DNA of 11,359 bases from Cellvibrionales bacterium UBA2618 (GTDB lineage: Bacteria; Pseudomonadota; Gammaproteobacteria; Pseudomonadales; Porticoccaceae): the NCBI GenBank assembly GCA_002339165.1, contig DDJS01000149.1, positions 638 to 11,996 of the forward strand, written 5' to 3'. A program made the translations under genes and the position numbers. The notes under the pieces are model-generated. The model saw nothing but the letters and a program-made list of their open reading frames with translations, had not been told where the DNA came from and did not search any database. The stretch's first letter is position 1; each line of letters begins with the position of its first letter. Shown piece after piece: positions 1 through 6,442 of this stretch.

Positions 1-179
1 AAAGCCGTTATGATTAGTGTAAGAGCCACTGTTTGAATCCTTAATAAACTGAATGTACCTCTAGTACTGTTTTTCCTGATTGCTAGATTCATGTCTTCCA
101 TGCATATTTTTAATGCGCCGTATATCAAATATGCATGATCCGCTGATTGAAGGGTTATACCTAGATGACTGACCATCAT
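1..179 (-). CDS. possible 5' end of a truncated membrane-protein gene
   Basis: Reading leftward from a double ATG at 174-179, the frame stays open for 59 codons to the left edge; an in-frame TAA lies just upstream at 186-188. The translation looks protein-like: a mixed N-terminal part, a basic patch (AIRKNSTRG) and then a hydrophobic run (QTVALTLIITA) that resembles the start of a membrane segment or signal anchor. A second start is possible at ATG 99-101 or 90-92, which would place the basic patch directly before the hydrophobic run. None of the candidate starts has a good Shine-Dalgarno; GGAAG lies only 2 nt before the ATG at 90-92. I do not recognise a family, and the fragment is short enough that the open frame could be chance in AT-rich DNA. 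Confidence 0.35.
   Translation of the reverse strand, partial: MMVSHLGITLQSADHAYLIYGALKICMEDMNLAIRKNSTRGTFSLLRIQTVALTLIITA
99..137. repeat. 11-bp perfect inverted repeat
   Basis: CATGCATATTT at 99-109 is matched exactly by AAATATGCATG at 127-137, leaving a 17-nt spacer. The arms are AT-rich and no T-run follows, so an intrinsic terminator is unlikely. It could be a dyad for a DNA-binding protein or a weak hairpin. It lies within the possible partial reading frame of 1-179, so if that gene is real the repeat may have no separate role. Confidence 0.6.
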
Positions 180-554
180 GATGACTTAAAAAAAGTATGC
201 GACGTGTGACTAGTTAAAGATTTGAATCTATCTTTTAAGAAACATCAATGAAAGATTATCAGAGACATTGTGACATTTGGAAAGCTAAGAACAGCTAGGT
301 AGCGCTAATCTTAAAAGTTTCTCCTTTGGGTTTTTAAGAATTTCTTTAAATTATTCTTTAAAGTTCTTTCTTTGGTTTCCCTTTTGTCTATTACGGGAAA
401 CAGGTTCAGGAAAATAAAGACCGAGCTGGAGAGGTTATGCTGGGGACTTGGCAAGCTCATTTGGGCGGTGTGAGAGCAAAGGTGAAAGTGGATTGCCGTG
501 ATCGCTAGCATCACCCGTACCTGCTTAGAATCAAGACTAGAACAAGGTGAGAAG
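180..554. other. AT-rich stretch without a convincing gene
   Basis: I see no supported gene, RNA or mobile element in these 375 bases. A pyrimidine-rich patch at about 319-380 repeats TTCTTT at 342, 354, 364 and 368, and AAGAAT/ATTCTT can pair weakly across 335-357. On the minus strand, TTGATG, a 17-nt spacer and TCAAAT (around 220-250) form a weak promoter-like pair ahead of the possible gene at the left edge; each hexamer matches the sigma70 consensus at 4 of 6 positions, so this is not a firm call. Confidence 0.5.
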
Positions 555-1052
555 TTATTGAGGTGAAATATCACTTTTCGGAGGAAAAAACGCGGCCACA
601 TAACTATGAAATGGCTCTGCGTACGCTATGTGGTAATCCTTCCAAAATCTTGCATATCCAATTTTAGTTTGAATTTCATTTCGGTAGTAGGCATCTGAAC
701 CCAGCCATAATTGAGGGGGTATAGAGTTGTCTAAGTGCTGGTAATATAAATACTCCCAGCCATTGATTTCCATTAGAGCGTATTGGTTGCAACGCGCTAA
801 CACTGCGGACGAAAGGTCATCGTCACCAGTTTGACATCGGACAACCAGAGCACTTAACTCAGCATTTTGGATCATCATGGCTCCTGGCCCCTGTGCCAGC
901 GTTAAAGCATTATAATGCGCCTGACTACGCAGTAATCGGTTACTGTCTGAAACCTGCATTGCAAGATAAACTAAGGAGATAATAATCGCGATACCACCGA
1001 TAAACTCCCCAATGTGGGCTAAGCCTTGAAGGGAAATTTTGTAGTTTCGCAT
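555..1052 (-). CDS. membrane-anchored protein of unknown function
   Basis: This 165-residue protein has a short basic N-terminus (MRNYK), then one strong hydrophobic segment at about residues 13-34 (HIGEFIGGIAIIISLVYLAMQV minus its ends), followed by a soluble region of about 125 residues rich in Tyr, Trp and His, with two Cys at mid-length. The predicted topology is a single N-terminal anchor with a soluble domain. The pattern of a Gly-rich transmembrane helix followed by a polar stretch with small helical repeats (SDSNRLLRSQAHYNAL) resembles a widespread group of uncharacterised proteins in marine gammaproteobacteria; that resemblance is from memory and no function is known to me. The ATG at 1050-1052 has GGAA 7 nt upstream, an acceptable ribosome binding site. 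The gene is alone, with no co-directional neighbour close by, and its DNA is less GC-rich than the housekeeping genes to the right. Confidence 0.75.
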   Translation of the reverse strand: MRNYKISLQGLAHIGEFIGGIAIIISLVYLAMQVSDSNRLLRSQAHYNALTLAQGPGAMMIQNAELSALVVRCQTGDDDLSSAVLARCNQYALMEINGWEYLYYQHLDNSIPPQLWLGSDAYYRNEIQTKIGYARFWKDYHIAYAEPFHSYVAAFFPPKSDISPQ

Positions 1053-1211
1053 TAGGGTTCCAATTCTTAGTTGTTTAAGTCGAAATCATATATTACAGGT
1101 CAAAGCATAACTGAATAGCCCATACAGTCAAATCAGGTAAGGTGTTTTTGGGGCTCACAGCACAAAAGGTTTCTGTAACTGCAGATGAGCCTTAAAGTCA
1201 CTATTAGGCGA

Positions 1212-1406
1212 TCAGCACTTCTCAATTTCGGAATATAAATTAGATAGCCTATCAAACTCAGGGTTGCTGGTATCAGTCTTTTTCAGGCGTTCTTGTAACT
1301 TGGTATATTCAGTCCTTAGATAGTTAACACTAGAGCCGCTGTTAGAACGTGATTCTACTTTTTTACCGACAAGCGCACCCGCTAACTGACCTGCGGCTTG
1401 GCGCAT
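1212..1406 (-). CDS. small hypothetical protein or gene remnant
   Basis: This is a 64-codon frame. The product is polar and charged; its C-terminal half (about residues 28-63, YLRTEYTKLQERLKK and following) has heptad-like spacing of Leu and Tyr and could form a short coiled coil. The N-terminal part is Ala/Gly-rich (RQAAGQLAGALVGKK). The open frame continues upstream of the ATG for another 12 codons to a TAA at 1443-1445 without a standard start, and the composition stays protein-like there. This may therefore be the tail of a gene whose front has been lost, rather than a complete small gene. No clear Shine-Dalgarno precedes the ATG. I do not recognise a family. Confidence 0.4.
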   Translation of the reverse strand: MRQAAGQLAGALVGKKVESRSNSGSSVNYLRTEYTKLQERLKKTDTSNPEFDRLSNLYSEIEKC

Positions 1407-1442
1407 GCGAGCTTCGTTAGATGGTCGTTGTCTAGCAATGGA

Positions 1443-1782
1443 TTATAAGGGCTGTTAATGGCGATCCAGTGATTACTGAAGAGCCTCCTTTACTCTGGGA
1501 GACTCAAGAACGCTCAGACTCTCAATAATTCTCAAAGCGGCCTAAAGATACTCAAAAATACTCAAGAACCCCAAAACCTCAATTTGCTCTCTCATGTATC
1601 ACCCAAGGTACCTATAGCAATAACAAGACACACTGTCCCACTCCTCCCCGGGTTGATTTTGGGTGTGCTGAGGTAACAATTTGTAACGTAGATATTCGTA
1701 AGAAATCAGAATAATTTGTAGTGCATATGGAGTGCAGAGATCTGGAGGGGGCGATATAGAAATGTTAACTTATTGATTTATA
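1443..1782. other. gap beside tRNA-Met; no gene seen
   Basis: These 340 bases lie between the small minus-strand frame and the 3' end of tRNA-Met. Apart from the phased CTCAA array on its left side I find no gene. The right part (about 1600-1782) has no long frame with a start codon, no terminator-like hairpin directly after the tRNA, and no visible second copy of the tRNA 3' end. It is a plausible junction between accessory and core DNA. Confidence 0.6.
1502..1595. repeat. CTCAA words in a ~10-bp register
   Basis: CTCAA or CTCAG begins at 1503, 1513, 1521, 1531, 1551 and 1561, with degenerate members in the same register at 1541 (CCTAAA) and 1571 (CCAAAA), and CTCATG at 1591; another CTCAA is out of register at 1578. 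Most steps are exactly 10 bp, about one helical turn, so the words face the same side of the DNA. ACTCAAGAAC occurs twice (1502-1511, 1560-1569) and ATACTCAA twice in tandem (1548-1555, 1558-1565). Possible roles are a cooperative protein-binding array, arm-type integrase sites or phased A-tract bending. The repetition is seen directly; the role is inferred. Confidence 0.6.
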
Positions 1783-1859
1783 TGGTAGCTACGGGTGGAC
1801 TTGAACCACCGACCCCAGCATTATGAATGCTGTGCTCTAACCAGCTGAGCTACGTAGCC
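1783..1859 (-). tRNA. tRNA-Met (CAT), elongator type
   Basis: The minus strand folds as a 77-nt cloverleaf with encoded CCA: acceptor 5' strand GGCTACG, D stem GCTC/GAGC, anticodon stem CAGCA/TGCTG around loop TTCATAA (anticodon CAT), and T stem GGTGG/CCACC around loop TTCAAGT. The body is very like the E. coli elongator methionine tRNA, and the 1-72 pair is G-U rather than the C-A mismatch typical of the initiator, so it is the elongator. The G1-U72 wobble is unusual, because E. coli has C72. This tRNA lies downstream of ychF, as in Pseudomonas-type genomes, and its 3' end faces the AT-rich accessory stretch. Confidence 0.95.
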
Positions 1860-1904
1860 ACGGACAACATTGATCTCTTTATTTGCATCAAAATACCGGC
1901 GCGA

Positions 1905-1933
1905 AGTGTGGCGATCATCGCGCTGTTTGTCAA
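1905..1933 (-). promoter_or_regulatory. candidate promoter of tRNA-Met
   Basis: On the minus strand a perfect -35 TTGACA (1928-1933) is followed by a 17-nt spacer and CACACT (1905-1910), which matches the sigma70 -10 consensus at 3 of 6 positions. The bases directly after it, TCGCGCC, form a GC-rich discriminator as expected of stringently controlled stable-RNA promoters. The implied start is roughly 40 nt before the mature tRNA end at 1859, leaving a leader for RNase P to remove. Confidence 0.5.
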
Positions 1934-1948
1934 GTTTGAACTAGCGTT

Positions 1949-1972
1949 AAAGGCGCTCCATCGCGCGCCTTT
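1949..1972 (-). terminator. hairpin terminator after ychF
   Basis: A perfect 8-bp stem AAAGGCGC/GCGCCTTT with an 8-nt loop begins 8 nt beyond the ychF stop codon. The U-tract is only the three T residues at the end of the stem, so it is a weak or bidirectional-type intrinsic terminator. Its place between ychF and the tRNA-Met promoter supports it as the end of the leftward operon. Confidence 0.55.
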
Positions 1973-1980
1973 GCCAGCTT

Positions 1981-3072
1981 TTAAACGTTGAATCTGAAAT
2001 GAATGATGTCGCCGTCCTTGACGATGTAGTCCTTACCTTCTAACCGCCACTTGCCGGCGTCTTTGGCACCCTGCTCACCGTTGCCGGCGATAAAATCGTC
2101 GTAACCGACGGTCTCGGCGCGAATAAAGCCCTTTTCAAAATCGGTGTGGATCTTACCCGCCGCGTTTGGCGCGGTGTAGCCGATGGGAATGGTCCACGCG
2201 CGCACCTCTTTGACACCAGCGGTAAAATAGGTGTGCAACCCAAGCAGCGAGTAACCGGCGCGTATGACGCGGTTCAGTCCGGGCTCTTGCATGCCCATTT
2301 CCTCGAGAAATTCGGCCTTTTCGCTATCTTCAAGTTCGGCGATCTCTGCTTCGAGTTTGTTGCAGATCGGCACCACCAATGCTTCTTCGGCTTCGGCAAT
2401 CGCCACTACAGTGTCTAAGTAGGGGTTGTCGATGAACCCTTCTTCGTCGACGTTGGCGATGTACATGGTCGGTTTGAGGGTCAATAAACTCAGCGGTTTC
2501 AAGCGTTCTAATTGGTCTTCGTCGAGCCCCATCGCGCGCACCGGCAGTGCCTCATTGAGGTGCGGCAACAGCGTTTCTAATAGCGCCGCCAACGCTATCG
2601 ACTCGGCATCTCGCCCTTTGGCGCCCTTGTTGGCTCGGTGGAGCGCCTTTTCGACGCTCTCGAGATCCGCCAGTGCGAGTTCGGTATTGATTACGTCAAT
2701 ATCGTCCTTGGGGCTGATCTGGCCCTCTACGTGGATCACGTTTTCATCGTCAAAACACCGCACCACGTGGGCTATGGCGTCGGTCTCGCGAATATTGGCC
2801 AAAAATTGATTTCCCAGTCCCTCGCCCTTGGAGGCTCCGGCGACCAACCCAGCAATGTCGACAAACTCCATGCTGGTGGGCACCAATCGTTCGGGTTTGA
2901 CAATCGCCGCGATGCGATCTTGGCGCGGGTCGGGTATCGGCACTACGCCGGTATTTGGCTCGATGGTGCAAAATGGAAAGTTTTCAGCGCCGATACCGGC
3001 TTTGGTAAGGGCGTTAAAGAGAGTCGATTTGCCGACGTTGGGCAGGCCAACGATACCGCAGTTAAAGCCCAT
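1981..3072 (-). CDS. ychF: YchF/OLA1-family ribosome-associated ATPase
   Basis: YchF is a conserved P-loop protein of the TRAFAC/Obg group that binds ribosomes and, unlike its GTPase relatives, prefers ATP. Visible motifs are the G1 loop GLPNVGKST (residues 9-17), the G3 motif DIAG (72-75), and NVDE (207-210) in place of the NKxD of true GTPases, which is the mark of this ATP-preferring subfamily. A C-terminal TGS-type domain ends in IHFRFNV. From the chosen ATG at 3070-3072 the protein has 363 residues, the same as E. coli YchF. An upstream ATG at 3111 would add 13 residues lying inside pth and is not needed; AAAGGA at 3080-3085 sits 7 nt before the chosen ATG. The pth stop and this start are separated by one base (TGATATG), so translation is probably coupled. 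Confidence 0.97.
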   Translation of the reverse strand: MGFNCGIVGLPNVGKSTLFNALTKAGIGAENFPFCTIEPNTGVVPIPDPRQDRIAAIVKPERLVPTSMEFVDIAGLVAGASKGEGLGNQFLANIRETDAIAHVVRCFDDENVIHVEGQISPKDDIDVINTELALADLESVEKALHRANKGAKGRDAESIALAALLETLLPHLNEALPVRAMGLDEDQLERLKPLSLLTLKPTMYIANVDEEGFIDNPYLDTVVAIAEAEEALVVPICNKLEAEIAELEDSEKAEFLEEMGMQEPGLNRVIRAGYSLLGLHTYFTAGVKEVRAWTIPIGYTAPNAAGKIHTDFEKGFIRAETVGYDDFIAGNGEQGAKDAGKWRLEGKDYIVKDGDIIHFRFNV

Positions 3073-3073
3073 A

Positions 3074-3715
3074 TCAGGGTCCTTTAGAGTGGTTTTTATT
3101 GCCGCGATCAAGGCTCTCTTGATCGTCGGTTTGGGGTTCGCTGTGCAATCCGGTCATGGCTTTTTCCCAGTTCCCAGCGATTGCGTACGGCAGCCATTGC
3201 AGCGCCCGATCGATGCTGTCTTCGATCTTATCCGACTCGTCTTTTGGTGCTTTCTTGAGTACAAAATCGGTGACCATTTTAGCGTCGCCTGGGTGCCCTA
3301 TGCCGATTCTAAGCCGTGCAAAATCTCGGTTATTGCCGAGTTTTTGAATGCTGTCGCGCAATCCATTGTGGCCGCCATGACCGCCCCCTCGTTTCAACCG
3401 CGCGGTGCCCGGCGGTAAATCCAGTTCGTCGTGGGCAATCAAAATCTCGCTGGACTCAATCTGATAATAGCTCGCTAACGCAGCGATCGCCCGCCCACTG
3501 AGATTCATAAAGGTCGTAGGTATCAGCAGCCGCAGATCGTGACCCCCGAGGGTGACGCGACTAGTGGCGCCAAAAAACTTACTCTCTAGCTTTAACGTGC
3601 CGTGCAGGGTACCTGCGAGGGCGGTAACAAACTCAGCGCCAGCATTGTGCCGGGTACCACTATAAGCTGGCCCAGGGTTCCCCAGGCCAGCTATAAGTTT
3701 GATCGGCGAGTTCAT
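3074..3715 (-). CDS. pth: peptidyl-tRNA hydrolase
   Basis: Pth cleaves peptidyl-tRNA that has dropped off ribosomes, recycling the tRNA. The bacterial Pth signature is complete: [17 protein letters not shown] with the catalytic His23, FMNLSG with Asn71, HDELDLPPG with Asp96, and [12 protein letters not shown] with Asn117; these correspond to E. coli His20, Asn68, Asp93 and Asn114. At 213 residues it is about 20 longer than E. coli Pth (194); the extra length is a polar C-terminal tail ([20 protein letters not shown]) outside the catalytic fold. It lies 29 bases downstream of rplY and one base upstream of ychF, the usual gammaproteobacterial rplY-pth-ychF arrangement. Confidence 0.97.
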   Translation of the reverse strand: MNSPIKLIAGLGNPGPAYSGTRHNAGAEFVTALAGTLHGTLKLESKFFGATSRVTLGGHDLRLLIPTTFMNLSGRAIAALASYYQIESSEILIAHDELDLPPGTARLKRGGGHGGHNGLRDSIQKLGNNRDFARLRIGIGHPGDAKMVTDFVLKKAPKDESDKIEDSIDRALQWLPYAIAGNWEKAMTGLHSEPQTDDQESLDRGNKNHSKGP

Positions 3716-3744
3716 TGTCGCAGCCTACGTAGCGGGCTGGTGTG

Positions 3745-4398
3745 CTAGCTTTCGTCGGCTTCGCCGTCGCTATCACCTTGGGCATCACCGTCGGCGTCCG
3801 CTTCAGAACCGCCGCTCTTGGCCTTGTTGACCGCGGCTACTAGCAGATCGTGGTCGCTACCATGACTGAGTGCGACACTCTCTACACCTTTTGGCAGATT
3901 GATGTCAGAAATGTGCAAGGTTGAACCCAGTGCCAGTTCCGCTAAGTCCACCTCAATGTACTCTGGCAAATCCTTTGGCAAGCACTGAACTTCCAGCTCA
4001 CTCATAGTGTGCGAGATGATACCGCCTTCCTTTTTCACGCCGACACAGCTGTCTTCGTTGATAAAGTGCAGGGGCACACGAATCGTCAAAGCTGTGGTTT
4101 TGTTAATGCGCAAAAAGTCCAAGTGCAATATGGCTGTCTTAGCCGGGTGCCGCTGAACATCCTTGAGCACCACATCTTGGCTTTTACCGTCGACGTCGAG
4201 ACTAATGATGTGTGAATAAAAAGCCTCGTTTTCAAGCGCTTTAAGAACGTCTTTGTGGATCAGCGTAATCGATTGAGGATCTTTTTTACCACCATAGACG
4301 ATGGAAGGTATTTCTCCGGCCAGACGCCTCAGGCGGCGGCTCGCACCTTTCCCTGAAACCTCACGACCCTTCGCGTGTAATGTAAAATCAGTAGACAT
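3745..4398 (-). CDS. rplY: 50S ribosomal protein bL25, long CTC form
   Basis: bL25 binds 5S rRNA in the large subunit. The N-terminal domain begins MSTDFTLHAKGREVSGKGASRRLRR, shown here only as its family signature of a short beta strand followed by a basic Gly/Ser/Arg-rich segment (residues 11-26), then IPSIVYGG at 30-37. At 217 residues this is the long CTC/TL5 form with an added beta-rich C-terminal domain, not the short E. coli form (94 residues). It ends in a strongly acidic tail (about the last 20 residues, rich in Asp, Glu and Gly). The ATG at 4396-4398 is preceded by AGGAG (4406-4410), 7 nt away; an upstream ATG at 4422 would lie within a hairpin and is rejected. Confidence 0.95.
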   Translation of the reverse strand: MSTDFTLHAKGREVSGKGASRRLRRLAGEIPSIVYGGKKDPQSITLIHKDVLKALENEAFYSHIISLDVDGKSQDVVLKDVQRHPAKTAILHLDFLRINKTTALTIRVPLHFINEDSCVGVKKEGGIISHTMSELEVQCLPKDLPEYIEVDLAELALGSTLHISDINLPKGVESVALSHGSDHDLLVAAVNKAKSGGSEADADGDAQGDSDGEADES

Positions 4399-4418
4399 TG
4401 TCAGTCTCCTAAGTTGTG

Positions 4419-4449
4419 CCACTACAGACCGCGACCAGAGCTGCAGTGG
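4419..4449 (-). promoter_or_regulatory. hairpin in the rplY leader
   Basis: On the minus strand CCACTGCAG (4441-4449) pairs with CTGTAGTGG (4419-4427) to give a 9-bp stem with one G-U pair and a 13-nt GC-rich loop. It ends 8 nt before the rplY ribosome binding site and has no following T-run, so it does not look like a terminator. Its position in the 95-base prs-rplY gap suits a translational control element, for example autogenous control by bL25. The fold is seen; the role is inferred. Confidence 0.4.
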
Positions 4450-4493
4450 GTTTTTGACATACCTCGTTATGAGGCGGTTGGTATCGCGCCGGG

Positions 4494-5435
4494 TTAAAGG
4501 AACATGGCGCTGATAGATTCTTCGTTGCTAATGCGTCTTACTGTTTCCGCCAACAGTGGGCCGAGCGGTAAGACGCGGATCATTGGACACTTTTGCGCGT
4601 CTGGGCTGAGCGGAATGCTGTTGGTAACGACCAATTCATCGAGCTTGGACTTGTTCAGGTTGTCTACCGCCTTGCCACTCAGTACGGCATGGGTTGCGTA
4701 GGCAACCACTTTTGCGGCACCATTATTTTTTAGCGCCTCTGCGGCCTTGCCGAGGGTGCCAGCGGTATCGACGATGTCGTCGACCAGCACGCAGGTGCGA
4801 TCTTTGACTTCACCGATTAAATTCATTACCTCAGATTGGTTGGCCGACGGTCGACGTTTGTCGATGATGGCAAGGTCGCATCCGAGTTGCTTAGCCAGCG
4901 CTCGGGCGCGCACCACGCCGCCGATGTCGGGAGAAACAATCTGCAGGTTGGGATAATTGCGTCGCTCTATATCGCCTAGCAAGACCGGCGCACCGTAGAC
5001 ATTATCTACCGTGCAGTTAAAAAAGCCCTGTATTTGCTCAGCGTGTAAATCCACCGTCAGTACCCGATCGACGCCGACGTTCGACAGCATGTCGGCGACC
5101 ACTTTGGCGCTGATCGGTACGCGTACCGAGCGCACCCGTCGGTCCTGCCGAGCGTAGCCAAAATAGGGTACCACTGCGGTAATACGGCCCGCCGAAGCAC
5201 GCCTGAGCGCGTCGATCATCAAAACCAATTCCATCAGATTGCGATTGCTGGGTGAGCAGGTTGGCTGCACCACAAACACATCGTGGCCGCGCACGTTGTC
5301 GCGTATCTCGATGTTGATCTCACCATCGGAAAACAGCGCTACCGCCGCGTTACCGACGGCTACACCGAGCGCACGAGCAATCTCATCAGCGAGAGCGGGA
5401 TTGGCGTTCCCCGAGAATACCATCAATCTGGACAC
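4494..5435 (-). CDS. prs: ribose-phosphate pyrophosphokinase (PRPP synthetase)
   Basis: Prs transfers pyrophosphate from ATP to ribose-5-phosphate, giving PRPP for purine, pyrimidine, NAD, His and Trp synthesis. Visible motifs are FSDGE (residues 35-39), the flexible-loop region YARQDRR (94-100), [12 protein letters not shown] (128-139) with His131, [13 protein letters not shown] (167-179), DKRRP (192-196) and the PRPP loop [10 protein letters not shown] (218-227). It ends with [13 protein letters not shown] as in other gammaproteobacteria. I chose the GTG at 5433-5435: AGGAAA (5442-5447) lies 6 nt upstream and the product begins [13 protein letters not shown], matching Pseudomonas Prs (MSKMMVFTGNANP). 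It then has 313 residues. The ATG at 5456 has no ribosome binding site and would add seven unsupported residues. tRNA-Gln lies 56 bases upstream. Confidence 0.97.
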   Translation of the reverse strand: MSRLMVFSGNANPALADEIARALGVAVGNAAVALFSDGEINIEIRDNVRGHDVFVVQPTCSPSNRNLMELVLMIDALRRASAGRITAVVPYFGYARQDRRVRSVRVPISAKVVADMLSNVGVDRVLTVDLHAEQIQGFFNCTVDNVYGAPVLLGDIERRNYPNLQIVSPDIGGVVRARALAKQLGCDLAIIDKRRPSANQSEVMNLIGEVKDRTCVLVDDIVDTAGTLGKAAEALKNNGAAKVVAYATHAVLSGKAVDNLNKSKLDELVVTNSIPLSPDAQKCPMIRVLPLGPLLAETVRRISNEESISAMFL

Positions 5436-5441
5436 GGCTAG

Positions 5442-5447
5442 TTTCCT
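5442..5447 (-). promoter_or_regulatory. prs ribosome binding site (selects GTG start)
   Basis: AGGAAA on the minus strand is 6 nt from the GTG at 5433-5435. Because it lies downstream of the ATG at 5454-5456, it favours the GTG as the true prs start. Confidence 0.7.
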
Positions 5448-5491
5448 GTTTTGCATAGTGACTAGTGCTACTAACTAATGGTCATTGTGTA

Positions 5492-5567
5492 TGGCTGGGG
5501 CGGGAGGAGTCGAACCTCCGAATGACGGGATCAAAACCCGTTGCCTTAACCACTTGGCGACGCCCCA
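5492..5567 (-). tRNA. tRNA-Gln (TTG)
   Basis: The minus strand forms a 76-nt cloverleaf with encoded CCA. The acceptor strands TGGGGCG/CGCCCCA give a U1-A72 pair with discriminator G73, both known identity features of tRNA-Gln. The anticodon stem ACGGG/CCCGT encloses loop TTTTGAT (anticodon TTG), and the T stem GGAGG/CCTCC encloses TTCGACT. Its first 22 bases are also the last codons and stop of ispE. A TTGACA hexamer at 5680-5685 lacks a convincing -10, so a separate promoter was not identified. Its position between ispE and prs is the one known from Pseudomonas. Confidence 0.96.
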
Positions 5568-6442
5568 ATAAACTGTTGTTTCAACTGATGGAAGAGAGGG
5601 GAGCGATTCACGCCCCGTGCAACAAACGCCGACCATTCGGGTGGCACCTGCTGAAGAACTTTTTCCGCACAATTACGGCTGTCAAAGCAACAAAATACGC
5701 TCGCTCCGGTTCCACTCATTTGTGGTGTAGCGTGGCGCTTTAGCCATTCCACTACATCCCTCACCTCGGTATAGAGTTCTTCAACCAGCGCTTGGCAATC
5801 GTTTTCAAACGCCATGTACGATGCTATCCGCTCTTCATCAAGGGCGCACATTTTGATCGGTGGCGAGTTCCTTGTCAATTCAGGATGTGAAAATATTTCA
5901 GCGGTTGAAATTTGCACGGGTGGCGTCACCACTAAATACCATTGGGTTGGTAGTGTAATCGGGCGCAGGCGCTCGCCAATTCCTTCGCCTAAAGCGCTGT
6001 TGCCGTGCACAAATGCCGGAATATCTGCGCCTAGGTCAGCGCCTATCGCTGCGAGTTGTATGCTACTGAGTTGGCAATTCCATAGTGCGTTAAGCCCGAC
6101 CAAGGTGGTTGCGGCATCGCTACTGCCGCCGCCGAGGCCCGCCCCCATCGGTAAACGTTTGTCGATATCGATGCTGCAACCCTGTTTGACGCCGGTAGCC
6201 TGGCGTAGTCGTTGCGCAGCGCGTAGCGCCAAATTGTCTTCTGGAGGGATATCCAGCCGATCGGCGGCCAGTGTAATTTGGTCATCATCGCGGCGTTGTA
6301 GGATGATGACATCACCGCTGTCGAGCAGTTGAAACAGCGTCTGCAATTGGTGATAGCCGTCGTCGCGTCGCCCGATAATACGTAAAAACAAATTCAATTT
6401 AGCCGGTGCACTTAGGGTCAGGGTGTCCAGCATAGCGACCAT
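5546..6442 (-). CDS. ispE: 4-diphosphocytidyl-2-C-methyl-D-erythritol kinase
   Basis: IspE phosphorylates CDP-methylerythritol with ATP, the fourth step of the MEP isoprenoid pathway, in the cytoplasm. It is a GHMP-family kinase: PAKLNLFL with Lys15 near the N-terminus, the nucleotide-binding loop MGAGLGGGSSDAA (residues 99-111), the catalytic-region LGADIPAF with Asp140, and a C-terminal MSGTGASVF motif followed by FVARGVNRSPL. It has 298 residues against 283 in E. coli; the extra residues are mainly a C-terminal tail after GVNRSPL. That tail and the stop (TAA, 5546-5548) lie inside tRNA-Gln. The ATG at 6440-6442 shares its A with the lolB stop (TAATG), which indicates translational coupling; a second ATG at 6433 is possible. 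Confidence 0.96.
   Translation of the reverse strand: MVAMLDTLTLSAPAKLNLFLRIIGRRDDGYHQLQTLFQLLDSGDVIILQRRDDDQITLAADRLDIPPEDNLALRAAQRLRQATGVKQGCSIDIDKRLPMGAGLGGGSSDAATTLVGLNALWNCQLSSIQLAAIGADLGADIPAFVHGNSALGEGIGERLRPITLPTQWYLVVTPPVQISTAEIFSHPELTRNSPPIKMCALDEERIASYMAFENDCQALVEELYTEVRDVVEWLKRHATPQMSGTGASVFCCFDSRNCAEKVLQQVPPEWSAFVARGVNRSPLFHQLKQQFIGASPSG

Noticed and set aside
311..601. 96-codon minus-strand frame overlapping the end of the membrane protein gene
   Set aside because: It overlaps the better-supported gene at 555-1052 in another frame, has no ribosome binding site, and its C-terminal part is low-complexity AT-rich sequence.
1150..1196. GGCTCA/TGAGCC inverted repeat as a terminator
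   Set aside because: The arms are only 6 bp with a loop of nearly 30 nt and no T-run, so it is probably chance.
1529..1714. 61 open codons on the plus strand through the CTCAA array, ending at TAA 1712-1714
   Set aside because: No start codon is present in a useful place, the composition is not convincing, and the start of the frame lies in repeats.
1..1782. Integrase, transposase, CRISPR array or toxin-antitoxin pair
   Set aside because: I searched both strands by eye for these and found no supporting motif; the island idea rests only on composition, the tRNA and the repeats.
2638..3087. 149-codon plus-strand frame opposite ychF (and others opposite pth and prs)
   Set aside because: These are antisense shadows of strongly conserved genes and carry no recognisable protein features.
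3073..3111. N-terminal extension of ychF by 13 residues
   Set aside because: The family starts at [16 protein letters not shown] and the Shine-Dalgarno fits ATG 3072; the extension lies in pth coding sequence.
5465..5743. 92-codon plus-strand frame across tRNA-Gln and the end of ispE
   Set aside because: It is the complement of a tRNA gene and a conserved coding sequence.
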